A DNA stretch of 64,000 nt, taken from positions 526,245-590,244 of the forward strand of contig NW_019091468.1 in NCBI RefSeq assembly GCF_001949145.1, in the 5' to 3' direction. The position numbers and the translations under genes were made by a program. Source of the stretch: Acanthaster planci. Its lineage: Eukaryota; Echinodermata; Asteroidea; Valvatida; Acanthasteridae. The notes below the pieces were generated by a model. The model did not search any database and was not told where the DNA came from. It saw only the letters and a list, made by a program, of their open reading frames with translations. Numbering within the stretch: the stretch's first letter is position 1; every line of letters begins with the position of its first letter. Shown here piece after piece: positions 1 through 12,500 of this stretch.

Positions 1-144
1 CTCTCCTGAATCTCTTTTTCACTAATCATAAATCCCAACCAGCTTGTTTGAAATCCTAGCAACAGTTGCTCGGTCATCTTTCAAAGATGCTCTTCAGCTA
101 AAATCTAATTAAGCCAGGAATATTACTCAACAAAAGAAACTCAC

Positions 145-3100
145 GATAGCGCTCATGGCAAAGGTCTTGTAGAGGAATCCCTTGCGGCTGTAACGGTTGC
201 CCTCAAAGATCAAGAAGTCACCATCCTTGGAAACCTCACCACTGATTGCTCTGACGGAAAGCAAACAACAGACCAACGATTAATTCACTGGCAAACTGGT
301 TATTTGGCCAACTTCAGTCATCAACTGATTCAACAGCTCACAGGAACATGACAACCATTTCAAAGTCCAGGGAAAATAACGGAAACAGACTGATGAGCCA
401 GTTCGGGATTCCAACAGGGCATGCCCAAATGAAGCGCGTCCAAGGTCACTGGGGAACAGCAATATGCCCGTGTGAGGTCAGCGCTATCTGCGCGGCCACA
501 CACCGTCTAGCAAGCATGCTTTGTTCTTGAATGACCATGCCTTTTTGAATCACCAAACCGACTCAATGAAATAATTCATTGCGCTGGAAAAAAGGTATCG
601 GTAAAGACATCCTATTTTGCCAGTGACTTCGTAGATATACCGCCAACTGGCTAATATTTGAACACTTTCCAATCCTTCAGTCAGGATTTGAAATCTTTGA
701 CTACACAATTCTTGAACAAAAGGACGTCCAGATTGCTGGACATCCAGCAAGTTGAATACTTCTCCCAACTTCTCTGGTAAAACAAAATGAATGTACCTTA
801 AATGATTAACCCTAATCTCAAAGGCTGGTTCAGGTTTCAGGTCAGGGCAAAAAGTAAAGTGAACTTGACTTTGCGAAACAGTTGCAAGAAATACGTGGAA
901 ACGTACTCAACTCTGCAAATTCCCGGCACAAACTTTTGACCCCAAGGTCACAGGTATGCAATATGCATTTGCTTTTATTTATATCTGTTCATCCGACAGC
1001 GAATTTAGTGAAAATTACAGGAAGATAATGAGTGAAGAAGACAATGAAGAACTTCAGTTTCTTTAGGGGAGGGAGGAAAACCCCGGATAAATGTTTCGGG
1101 GAAAACTCAAGGACTCTGGTAGGGACTGAAAACCCAATCCGCATGTGGACCCCGGCCGGATTCGAACCCAGGTCCCAAGAAGTGGAAAGGAACTTTATGC
1201 CAACCTGACTTCTCTTTGCCCTGAGTGCAAAACCTTGCCTGAGGATGTAAAGAGCGCCCTCACCTGATGGCCTCCTCGTCAAACAGCTTCTGCATGGGCC
1301 TTCGCTTCTTCTTCCTCTTGTCGGGGTTGGCGGTGCGCATCACGCCCCGCATGCGAGTGTAGTCGATGCGGGGCAGCAGCTTGAGGGTGACCTGGTTCTG
1401 GGACGGCTCCACGTAGTCGACCTGCGCCAGGTCATCCTTGAAGACACCTCGCCTGGTGAGAGGTCCAAGGTCAGAGGTTAATGCCAGGTCATTGTCCCTT
1501 ATACTCCTCTGCAGAGTATCATACAATTGAGAGCCAGTCCCTTTATTATGCAAATTCTAGCTACTTATAGTCAGATCACATAAAAAGTAAACAGTATGTG
1601 GGAAACTGATGACGAATTCTTTACACACCAACGACCTGGCTACCTCGTGCATAAGTCCAAAATAAGAGTTCAACTTTCTTAATTCGGTAAAATCCTCCAA
1701 ACCAAGTATTCGGAAGGGTTAGAATTAAAAAATCAAACACCAAATGCAGCTACCTGTGACGCTCACGTTTGGCATTCAGTGATGCCAGAGGAGAGTGGAC
1801 CGGACTTACTTGAGCCGGACCCAGGACTTGGGTTTGAGGGCCACGATCTCCTTGACCACCTTGAGCACGTCGGTCATCTCCTTGATGGGCACCATCAGCT
1901 GGTTCCACTGGCCCATCCGCAGGTTGCCCACCCCCTGGATGGCATGCTTGACGTGGGTCTGCTTGAAGGACTCCACGTAGATGTAACCCTTCAGGCCCTC
2001 CACGGCCACCACTGACTTGATCTGAAGGGGCTGCGGGGGGGGGGGGAGCGGAGGTGGGACGGAAGATCAGAATTGACGGCAGAAATACAGGTATCATTGG
2101 TGTCCAATTTCAAAGAGCTTCTCAGGACAGAAATATGCTAAGCACAGAAAAATTTGCTTAGAAAAACACAGGTTAACAGCCAAAATGGCATACGCTTAAG
2201 ATTTCTGCAACTGCTCCCCCAGCTGGTTTCAACCAAGCGCATAAAATTTGCTTAGCAATGCTTCCTCCCTCAGAGGAATGTGAAATTGGTATACATTTAC
2301 TAATAGCTTTCTTTTTAAAAATGCAAACCATACATGTCACAAACCCATGTTTGCCTAGACGAAAGACTGAATTTCATAAAGACACTGCTTGGCAAATTAT
2401 TCTGCTCAGCAGAAGAACGAGCAGGGAACCACTCTTGGGTGCTACATTTTACACAGGGCCTTTTGCTAAAAACTGCTTACCTCGTCCTGGTACTGGTAAG
2501 CGATGAATTTTCTCATCAACTGCATGGCTGTGGCTTTCTCCTCACCAATCTTACACCTGACCATCCACAGGTTGGGATCCCTAGATAAATACAAAATAAC
2601 TAGGAGTATTTACGGATCCATAAAGGTTTTATCCAGCAAATATTCCAACTTCTCACAAGTTTCTCATTTCACTCCCAGACAACAGCGAATTCTTCCGTCT
2701 CATCTTTTCCCTGCCAACAAATTGAATGGTTGACCATCATATCGTCAGTTGCACCTTAGTCTGAGGTACCTCGGATAGTCGGTGCATCACAAACTGACGT
2801 ATCTACATCTATGCTTATACTCAGCAAAGTCCTCTTCTGGATATAACCACCGAGGTGAAGCGAGGTGCATGCAAAGCAAGGGGGACGTTATTTTTGTGCG
2901 AAAGAAACAAAGTAGGTGAAAGAGCTCCCATCTTGGGGGTAATTGGCAGAAATGAGTGCCCTGACATCCACCGATGGAGCTGTTATGACGTCCGCAGGAA
3001 AGGCATTTCAGAGCCGAACCGCTATTGGCATGAATGAGAACTTATAGATGTCTATGGAGGAGTGAGTTGTGAGAGGCTGGTACCATGCCGGTTGGTAGTT

Positions 3101-6100
3101 GCGGAGTCTGGTAGTCGTCATGGGTGTCAGGAACTGATGTTGCTTAATTGCAATGAAGCTATGAGACATCTTGTATAGCATGGTTTTGACGGCCGCTTCC
3201 CTCGCGAATTGGAGTGAAGCCCACTGCAGGTTGTCCAGCATCTCACTCACACTTTCTGTTCTTTGGTAAATGTTACGTACAAATCCACCTGCTTTCTTCC
3301 GGATAGCTTCTGCCTGGTTGACATCGTGCGTATCAAGTCTGTCAAGGATACCTTACGTTTTTCTGTACCAAAAGTATTGTGTGCGTTATTTGGCGTTGCA
3401 AACAATGACATACTTGAACTCTGAAAATGTGCGAAATGTCAATTCAACCTGTTTTTAATTTCACTTTGAACAACAAATCCCTGTTTAAAACTGTCATCTC
3501 TCCTGCGCGTTATACAAAGAAAGGCAAAGTACAACTTATTTTAAGAAGTGGTCAGACATTCAGGAAGCAGTTCTACACAGAGCATGAATATCAGGTAGAG
3601 CAGACCACTTTCTTAAAACCATGCAAAACACGTACGTAACATGACATCGTAAGACATGACATCATTGTACATAAATTACAAGTTTAAACATCGCCACGGG
3701 AACGAAGTACAAGGAGGAGGTGCTATAAACTCACTTGACGCCAGGCAAGAGTCCCTGCTGCGTGATCTGGTCTGGCAGCTCATCTTCGTCGGCATAGCGA
3801 CTCCGTGACGATGTCTCCGCGTACTTCCTCTTGTAGTACTCCTCGATCTCATCTTCCTTCTGGTGGCTGTGGGAGAATGACAACACTGGCAATAATTCAT
3901 CTGCTAAAAAACGGACGGTTGGTTACGGAGCGACCAGGAGCAGTTGATTTGAAATGCCAACCCCCTTCCCCTGACACCAAGTCTACTTTCCAAAAACAGG
4001 AAAGGTGCATTTACAATTAAATCTCAACGAGTCAAAGTGGGACAACTCAAAACTTGACATTTACCGGTATCTGTGAAGAGAATAGGATTTCCATGGCAAC
4101 AAATTGGACCTGCTCTGTGAAAATGAGTCACGTCTCCAGAGCCACTTTGGAGTTAAAGGCTTTTGAAAGAATCTTGCACAGTGTTTAAGCAATAGGAATC
4201 CTCAACATTTTAACAATGTTACACAACGTCCGTTTTCACTGTACCAAGCTGAGTGACTCATCAAAGGAAAGAGCTCAAATTCCTCAATCTAAAACAAAGT
4301 AAAACTCAAAAGTAGCTCCGGAGCCTTGTGACTCGTTTTTACAGAGCAGGTCACAAATGTCCTAGTGACCAAAACTGCCCACCAGCAGCATGAAATTATG
4401 GCAAGCAAGGTCACAAACTTTGAGTGCTTTATTGAACTATTTATAGAGCAGACACTTTTAGGTATTAACCCTAACCCTTCCCTAACCACACAGAATTCAA
4501 CACCAGTAAAGTGTGTGAGTTTGTGGCATTGGGTACTGGTAGCTTACTATCTGGTGTTTCATTTGGTGAGAATGGGTACTGCGGCCCTCTCACTTTTTAC
4601 CATCAAGAATTTCAAATGAGTACTGTATTTTTAAAGACTACATAATGATAGAAAGCTTCCCATTGAAATGGTAAGTATGTAATACATAATATTATGTAAT
4701 AAATACCATAACAAGGACAATCTACCGTGTTTCTGACCACAATGATCCCAACAGTTGGGGATGGATATGCAGCATTATGGTGTGCGAGTTTGTTTGAATA
4801 GGTACTGCCTGTCCATGCTCTTTGTACTGTGCAGTGGGCCTGCTGTACCCAATCAAACAGGTAAAGACCTGTTGGAGTTTGTGTGATTGGGAACTGTTAC
4901 AGGAGGAGTTACTGTTGAAGTTTGTGTGATAGGGGAAGGTTAGGTCCAGCAACCCTTGGGTGGTTAGGGTTAAAGAAAAAATAGAAGTTAAGCCAAAAAA
5001 ATCCATTAAAATCAACAAAAGGAAAGAAAGCGATCAAGTGAGCTACAATGACAATCAATCCATTTCTTGACCACGGAATTACTGGGAACCTTGCTTGACT
5101 CAAGCTCAAATAACGGCACTTCTTAACTCCGTCCTTCTCGAGATTTTACTGATAACTGTGCAAGGCATCTCAGTCAGTGATACCGCAGCAACCAGGCCAG
5201 ATTTCTCGTCCTGACCTGAGAAGTTGTTGCAGCCTCCTAGCACCGTGCCTCTCAGACTCGTCTTGCTCCACCCGGCTGGTCTTATCGATGAGGTCCTTGG
5301 CCCCCTCCTCCCAATCGCCTTCCTCGTCATCCTCATAGTCGTTATCCACATCTGCGAGGTAGAAAAAGACAGTTGTGTTTCGAGGTATTTCAACCCTCTA
5401 AAGATTTTTTCCTGAATAACGTATTAGTCATTGTAATTGGGAGACCTTTGGACAGTCGGCGACAACTCAGAATACATATGCTAGGCAAAAGCTGTTTACC
5501 AACCAAAATGTACCATTTTGCATGCATCATTTGACTGGTCCCCTGAAGAATTTTCATTGGCACATAAATATTCTCAAAGGAACGTTTTCTTCTTAGCTGT
5601 CGTAAATTCCCCCCTCCCCCATAAACAAAAAAACAGCTCTGGAATATTTGGTTGGAGACAACAGTTGACTGAAGACTGTTTTCTATTTCAAGTGAATTCA
5701 AAAGCTAAGCAACTTCGATATAACAAAACATCTGCAGGAAATTTTGTCTCAGTTGAAAAGTGTTCAAGTATTGAGTATTTGCCGTGTGAGTATTCAATTT
5801 GACGTCAAAATTTCTTGCTCCTGTTCGCTTCTGTGACAAGCATGAACCAGCCTTAAGGCATCTCCACTGACCGGCCTCATCCAGGATGAACTCCCGGAAG
5901 CGAGCCTTCTTGCGCTTGGTCATGGTGTCATCCTCCTCCGAGTCGTACATCTCGTCTTCTTCCTCGTCATCCGGCAAGGTCAGGTCCAACCCTTCCTCTT
6001 CCTCCTCCTCCTCTTCTTCGTTGCCCCCAGCGGCCATGCTCCCCACCTCGCTTCCCTCATCGCTGGGGGCTTCCTCTGCCTCACTGGCAACCGGGCTCTC

Positions 6101-7083
6101 ATCCTAGTTCACACAAGACACACCAAGGAAAAAAGATAAGGAAGCTTTGCAGGGGCTCTTTAACCCTAACCCCCCCAAGGGTTGCTGGCCCTAACCTTTC
6201 CCATTCCCATGAAGTTAAACACCCATATGGGACTTTGCGCACAGAGGCTGTTGGACTTTGTTTTTTCTGAGGTATGCCAAACCCAATGCAAAAGCCAGCT
6301 GTTATGGGCCTACCAGACCTATCCCCACAGAATTAAACACTTTACTACAGTTTAATTCTGTGTGGTTGGGGAAGGTTAGGGTTAAAACTGGGCTCAGCAA
6401 ACTGCTTAATAATCACCTTGAACAAAATATCCACTGACTGATGCACAAACCAACTTGTCTATGACCCCTCAGTGTTACCTGGTGCCCCGTCTCTATTGCT
6501 ATACATTCTCTCCATGACCATGTTACCCTGACTATTAAGTCAGACATGCACATATACCAGTATGTGTCGATCTGGGCTTAGGCTTCAAAGTCTAATCAAA
6601 TGATAAACTCTTTGCTATCGGTAAGAAAAAAAATTTGTCCAAAACGTCTCCTTTTGAAGCTGAACTGAAATTTCAAATTAGGCCGGTGAAATACTGAGGA
6701 CCTAGACTTTGCCTCGGACAAATTTTGCAGGATACTGTTGGATGAAGAGTGAGTTAAGTTGGCCCAATTATTCAACGTCGCAGTCTGAGTTTTGCCAACC
6801 AAAGACCAGTTACTGTTCTCCCCATCACAGACTTTGAAAATCAGCAGTAAGGACAAGTCTATAAGTGATAGCTGGCAAAACCTTGAGTCATAAACGTGCA
6901 ACACTTTTGCGCCTAATCAAAAAGCTCTTCCTTTCTTGGTCGATCAGGAGTGATTCCAAGGATGTCCTGAAAGAAGGAGAAGTTTGTATCAACAAAAAAA
7001 CACCCTACCTCTACGTCACTTTTTGCCTGATAACTGCCCTCACTCTCCACATCTGAAAATGCGCTGGCGTCACTGTCGGACAT
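145..7083 (-). CDS. SUPT5H: Transcription elongation factor SPT5 (DSIF large subunit), 5' part only
   Basis: SPT5 pairs with SPT4 to form DSIF, the RNA polymerase II pausing and elongation factor in the nucleus. Coding exons on the minus strand are 7009-7083 (ATG at 7083), 5872-6103, 5216-5351, 3735-3866, 2481-2580, 1810-2030, 1264-1452 and 145-241. All have GT donors and AG acceptors and compatible phases, giving 394 codons. Residues 1-150 are the acidic N-terminus (runs of E and D near residues 45-80). About 193-285 form the NGN domain, with hallmark strings [28 protein letters not shown] and [16 protein letters not shown]. After [15 protein letters not shown] come the first KOW region ([17 protein letters not shown]) and [18 protein letters not shown]. 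These match animal SPT5 closely. KOW2 onward and the C-terminal repeats lie beyond the left edge. The exon 3-4 junction was fixed by phase: the alternative acceptor 7 nt further in breaks the frame. Confidence 0.96.
390..562. repeat. Dispersed fold-back element, family A, copy 1
   Basis: This stretch of the first visible SPT5 intron matches 24363-24545. Shared blocks include an AAATGAAGCGCGTCCAAGGT-like block, ACTGGGGAACAGCAAT and ATGACCATGCCT. Its ends (GAGCCAGTTCGGGATT and a decayed inverse near 555) suggest a short MITE of about 170-190 bp. I see no coding capacity. Confidence 0.6.
2098..2296. repeat. Decayed MITE of the CAATTTCA-(A/T)-AGAGC-GCTTA family
   Basis: Begins near GTCCAATTTCAAAGAGCTTC and ends near GTGAAATTGGTATAC, so the ends are inverted repeats of each other. 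The interior carries several TTTGCTTAG/GCTAAGCA motifs. It lies in an SPT5 intron. The cleaner relatives at 16594-16843 and 53405-53647 define the family. Confidence 0.55.
2760..3365 (-). mobile_element. 3' fragment of a degenerate non-LTR retrotransposon (CR1/Jockey-like LINE)
   Basis: Read on the minus strand, about 3365-3008 translates to a segment typical of the end of LINE reverse-transcriptase ORFs: [15 protein letters not shown], then [16 protein letters not shown], then [15 protein letters not shown], then [12 protein letters not shown]. The conserved W that normally follows RL is a TGA stop here, followed by [14 protein letters not shown] and an untranslated tail. There are no RT catalytic motifs or endonuclease, so it is a dead 5'-truncated copy. 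It sits in the SPT5 intron between the exons at 2481-2580 and 3735-3866, in the same orientation as the gene. The superfamily assignment is from memory of the pattern and is uncertain. Confidence 0.75.
4466..4974. repeat. Element pair bounded by TTAACCCTAACC inverted ends
   Basis: The left end reads TTAACCCTAACCCTTCCC and the right end GGTTAGGGTTAAA. The region between contains repeated GTGTGAGTTTGTGGC/GTGTGCGAGTTTG blocks, so it may be two nested or tandem copies. It is related to 6159-6387. It fills much of the SPT5 intron between exons 3 and 4, and no gene is visible in it. Confidence 0.5.
6159..6387. repeat. Fold-back MITE with TTTAACCCTAACC ends
   Basis: Starts TTTAACCCTAACC and ends GGTTAGGGTTAAA. 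An internal inverted pair, CACAGAATTAAAC and TTAATTCTGTGTGG, marks the fold-back axis at about 6345. It lies in the first SPT5 intron. The telomere-like hexamers are only part of the terminal repeat. Confidence 0.6.
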
Positions 7084-7554
7084 GGTGCTGCCTTGGGATC
7101 CCTCTCAGTCACTCAAGTCGGAAGTGTACCGGGGTAGTCGTTCTGGGTAATTAGCCTGCAGTATGTACCAGAAATCAAAGATGTCCAACGACTGGATGCT
7201 TCCTGTGCATTAAATGTGAGTAAAAGGCCGTCCTGACAATAGTTGGGACCAACTGTATCTCGGGAAATCTGTCTTCAGTGCTGGGCAGTTAATGTGTCTG
7301 TTTCACAACTTGAAAATATGAAGTTGTTCTCTGTCCAGCTAATCCAAGGTCCGTCCCCCGTATCGCTGACGGTGTTACACCACAGCATTTAGTCGGGACT
7401 GATGTTGTAGTTGGGCTATAGGGCTGCAGTTGGATTGGCGCGACTACGTTAGGTTCCTCAATCTTCCAAAGGTTTTTGAGGCTCACACCTGACAGAATTC
7501 ATGAAAGATGAGCCAACCTGGTGTTTCATCCATGACACTTCTACTTCATGTGGA

Positions 7555-7589
7555 TCAAAAACACCTGTTCTAAGAACAGGTGTCTTTGA
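7555..7589. repeat. Near-perfect palindrome with CACCTG/CAGGTG arms
   Basis: ACACCTGTTCT (7561-7571) is mirrored by AGAACAGGTGT (7573-7583) around one central base. The pairing continues outward (TCAAA with TTTGA) with one mismatch. Each arm holds an E-box-like CACCTG. Confidence 0.85.
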
Positions 7590-8117
7590 TGAATACGAAA
7601 GGATAATGGCAAGTTATTGCATACACTGACTATGCTGTAGTTTTGTCAGCCCAACTACAAACAATTTGGATGGTCCCCCACAACAGTTGGTCCCACCTCA
7701 ACTACAGATGGGAGGGACTCATTCTGTTCTTGGGGCCACACAACATTGCATTATTATCCATAATACACATACAGCAATGAAAATTGTCAACAGAGTACAG
7801 CAGAATCAAAGCGTCACAATAATTTCTACAATATTCCAAATATAGCAAGAGTTTCATACACTTGTACTACACATGAGAACATCACAAGTTTTCCCTTCCA
7901 GTGGTGTATAAGCCATCAGAGAGTGATAACGTGTACTAATGAGTCAAATTTACATTGTAGCTCTGAAGATTTTGAAGCATTTACTCATATGTAGAAAACA
8001 CGTTGTATTTTCACACGTTACAGAAAGATGGACATCACTTGACATCCTGTGCACAAATGCTAGTAAGAGACACGTAACTGTAAGACTGGTCTGAAATGCT
8101 TCAGCATGTTCACTGCT

Positions 8118-8239
8118 AAATTTGACCTTTTACGATGTCATCACTTTCTAATAATAGCTCGTTAATTACTGCACAGAAATTTGACCTTTTACGATGTCAT
8201 CACTTTCTAATAATAGCTCGTTAATTACTGCACAGAAAT
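8118..8239. repeat. Perfect two-copy tandem duplication, 59-bp unit
   Basis: The unit beginning AAATTTGACCTTTTACGATG at 8118 is repeated at 8177 without any difference that I can see, ending in CACAGAAAT. Perfect identity suggests a recent duplication or an assembly duplication. Confidence 0.95.
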
Positions 8240-9537
8240 ATCAGTGATGTCTGTATATGGAACTCTAAAATGTCTTACCACTTGGACTATAGCCCGACCA
8301 TGTCCAAATGTTTTAAAAGGTGATTTTTACGGTCCAAGTTACTCAGAATAGTCATTAGGAATGTCAGGTCAAATTGGTTCTTGACTCGACTTGGCTACAC
8401 AATGTGATTCGACTCGACTTCTTGACTTAATAACTCGACTCGAGTCACAATGTTAAAATAACTGGACTCGAGTTACCAAATTTAGTGCCTCGTTACATCA
8501 CTACGAAAAATGTAAAACCATGAAAACGTTGCTTGCACTTCACTGGCAGACTGGAGAAGATCGGTTAGCTAAGTTTTATCACATGTATCAAGAATGACAT
8601 GTTTGGACGATCCATGCAATGCGTAGGCTGATGTGATGTGTCCAAACGGACATTATTTGCCGGCTCAACTGTACAGATACAGTCAGACAATGTCAGCAGG
8701 CGATTCTCATGGTGTTTGGGTTGGCAGGTTGGGGGTCTAACGTTTACGACGACGTTGGCGGTGAAACTGGCATGCATCATGACGAGCAAGACTCACGTGC
8801 GCGGGTGCAGTTTTCGCAGGCACGGATTAGGCCTAGCAAAGTAGCTTCAATACATTCATTTCAAAATATTTCAAGATGTCAAAGCATCTTGTGGCTGTTG
8901 GAAAAATATGAGACCTACTGTTAAACGACCTTTTTGGAGGAATGAATTTCTGCGCACTTACCGAAATTAAATGTTGACTGGTCCTTTCGAGTCCAGTCGA
9001 GTCGAAGACGTTTGTTTTTCCGTGGGCTAGCTGCACAGCGCCAACAACGGTAGGATCACGAAAGCCAATTCACTTCGCTCTTTATGCAAATATCGCCAAT
9101 ATCTACAGTGGCCGAAAGGTATAACTTCATGACCTTTTATCGACTATTAAGATCGAAAATCGATTTAGGAAAGCTCAAAAGGTATAAACAACTTTAAAAT
9201 AAATAACCCCAATTTTCAAACACTACAAGTAGTTCATGCCATGCTCATGCAAACCAAAACCGTAAGAAAAATCTCATAATGTCAACTGCCAAGCAACCTG
9301 TCCTTTCGTGGCCACCATACAACAATGACGCTCTTTTGATCATGCGCAATGCAAAATTTCAGTTCGCCATGACGTCGAAATTTGCGAGTGGTAGATTGTC
9401 GGCCCCAACAAAAATTGCCGATATCTGCTTAAAACGGTGAGAAGAACGCAGGACACGCGAACAAGTATAACCGTTACGGTTTAGAGAACACAACAGAAGC
9501 AACCTTGCCAGGAGAACTGGTCGGTAAACGACCGCAA

Positions 9538-12500
9538 ATGGCTCTCGAAAGTCTGTTTGAAACGCCCCCACCTCTCGTGAACAGTAACAATGAAACACTT
9601 ACGATGAGTGAGAAGTCTGTGTTTGAAAGGTCAAGTAAAACGTTCCTAGTTTCAATGTCTTCCCTGTAACCTGAAGATATGCCTTTATTTCGTTTTTAAT
9701 TGTGATTTTTCGGGGTAATGCATCGTATCATTGGGGATTTTCTCAAAGGAAGGTAAGAAATATGGCTGGCGGAAGATGTGGGGCGCGGTGGTGATTTGCA
9801 TATTCATTTGCAAATCTACATAACTATGATACCTTGTCATGTGACACGTTAACCCTTGGACCGTACCATTCTTGCATGGGTAAATGTTTTGTGCTCCTGT
9901 AGTGTGATTCAGATGAGCTTAGTTTGATCGTGTTTTTTTCCCTTGTCTCTGGTTTTGCTTGGTTAGAAAAGCACTCAGCTCAGTTAAAATTTTATAATAT
10001 TACTGAATTGATCATGGTTTGAAAGTTGGAAGGGGAAAATTATTTGCACAACTAATTGGATCATGTACAGGTAGCCTACATGTGTTCTGACTTGGACTTG
10101 CAAACTTGAAGGTTTGTCCATTGTACTGGCTTCTAGGAGTGTGAAACTTTGGGCAAGGAAAGGTTTCTGTAGTTCTTTAAAAAGGAACCTAGCTTTGGCC
10201 TAAAAACATTAGAGGCTGAGATGAATCACAGATGACCAAAAGCATGTTCAGTTGGATCTTGTTTATCCATGATTTCTACAAGTAATGTGGGATGGGAAGG
10301 GAGTAAATGAATACATAAGTAAAGTTGTTAGCAAAAGAACTTAATACAAATGCAGTTTCTTTGGCAAACTGAAGCCAAAGAGGTTCCACTATTCCATTTA
10401 AGTGTGAGGACAACAATTTGACAGGTCAAATAGTTATTGTGAGTGTTCGAAGTCAAGTGATACAAATATTTTTCTGAATGTCCAAACATGATTTTTTCAA
10501 ATTTATATCAACTAAACATTCCAAGTGGTTCATCTTTTACAAACATAATGGACAGTGTCTCACCTCAAATCCACTTTTGTTACATGCATAGTTTTACCAT
10601 TTTTCAGCATTAATAATAGCAAGTGTCAACAGAACCCTTGGACTAGTTTTCAACAAAATCCTTTACAAGAGTTAGATAACTGCATGTTTCATCCAAAATT
10701 TTGATACACTACAAATGTCTAGTTTTCCAACTTGTACAGTGTACTAATTATTTTTTTCCTTACAGTATGTGGCCTGCTTCCTATGAAATCCTTGTACATG
10801 CACAAACCAATGCATTGACATATTTTATCACTGAATAGTCTCACCTTCGCACAAGATGTCCATCATTACTTTGCTTGGCCTCTTTACCTACCATATCAGA
10901 TGTCTATTTGAATTTTTTTTGATAGGCACCATACAGCTAATGAATTTCAAACAACCTGCCCCCCCCCAGAAAAGATGTGAAAAAGAATACAAAGATGACT
11001 GACACAAGTCGAGTGCACCTGCTTTGTAGTCATGAATATGTAGTAGGAAATTAGGCATTCAGACCTTCAACTTTGCATACAACCTTTGCTCAACATCAAA
11101 GCATTAAACTGCATGGTACATGTACATGTACATTGTACTGTCTGACGGTTACTGTACATGTATGTTCATGAGAAATTTCTTGCCCTTATGCAATATTCTG
11201 TCACATGTCATATCTGATTGACATTTGAGCAACAGTTTTCTTTGTGAATTGGCCTATTGTAATTGTAAAACTTCTAAAAAGGGAGAACATCAGCAGGTCT
11301 TTTTTATCACTTTGGTGGTGTTCAGTCACCATACTAATTTTGTCAGCAGCTGCCCCTTTGTAGTTTTTATTAATGATGACTTTTCCATTTTACAAAGATC
11401 AGACCATGTGTTTTTCATTCCTCCACGATCAGACAGACCTGAAGTAAATGGTGGTTATCCAGATTGTGCAATTGTGTTCTCTGGTGAAAGAATTTTATCA
11501 TTATGGGTTATAGATAAATTTACCAAATTTTGACCAGAGGTTCAACAGATCTTTCCATTGGACAATTGATCTTCAGAATTAATAATTTCTGATTGAACAA
11601 TTCTTGTATAACCACACATTGGAGGGGCTGTATTCATTAACCAAATTCTTCATTGCTGGATAAGCTAGAAATGCCCATTTGGATAGTTCACTGACTGGAA
11701 GTTAGCAGGATGAATCATGTTCATATTCTGTATTTGTAATGTTCTAAACATGTTGGTTTCGCTATATGTTGCTATAATCTCCATGTTTTCTCATAAAGCC
11801 AAACTGGGCATATTTCAAATGTGGGAAGACAGCCCATACACTTGTGTATTTTTCACCTGTTATCCCCCCCCCAGGACAATTTGAAAAGTGGAAGAAATAT
11901 GCAAGGAGGAGGAAAACGACCAAGGATAAGCTTGAATAAGGAAAGCAAAATAAAATCAATTAGAGAAAGCTAAAAGCTAAGGAAAGGAAAAACGGATCAT
12001 CCAGGTCCTCTGCCCCCACCCCCCGGAACAGAAGTCCAAATTACAGCAAAGATATAGTGGTGGTTGTTAAACCCACTCCCTCAATATAAATGTACATCCA
12101 TAACAAAAAAAAGACTGTTCCTCGTTGATATTATTTCTACCAGAATTTGAAGCCACATGCAAACATTCTAATCTGCCAAGTAAATGGTTCTTTGTAGCTT
12201 CAGTCATTTCTGTTCTTTGAGCTTGCATGATTTAAGTGGAAGATGGACCATGTTGTGTTGCATGTATTCACACTTAGTTAATTGGAGTTCCAAATGACAG
12301 AACAGTGCAGTGCAGTCATGTTTTTCCATGTTTCAGAAGACACAAAACAAGGATACAACACGTTCACTTTCCATTACGTTTCACAGCACATTACATCCTT
12401 CCATCAGCATTCCAACAGTTGATGTAATGCTTGTAAAAACCAACACAGAGTTCTTTTCCTTTTTTACATTCCATATTTTCTTCTGTCGACGAGGTCAGTT

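Larger units (their letters stand above)
7084..9537. promoter_or_regulatory. Head-to-head intergenic region between SPT5 and ZC3H4-like gene
   Basis: About 2.45 kb separates the SPT5 start codon (minus, 7083) from the proposed ZC3H4-like start codon (plus, 9538). I see no convincing coding exon inside it. It holds a palindrome at 7555-7589, a 59-bp tandem duplication at 8118-8239 and a GACTCGAGTC-rich patch at about 8375-8480. Both transcription start sites must lie in or close to this interval; a bidirectional promoter is inferred from geometry, not from a motif. Confidence 0.5.
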
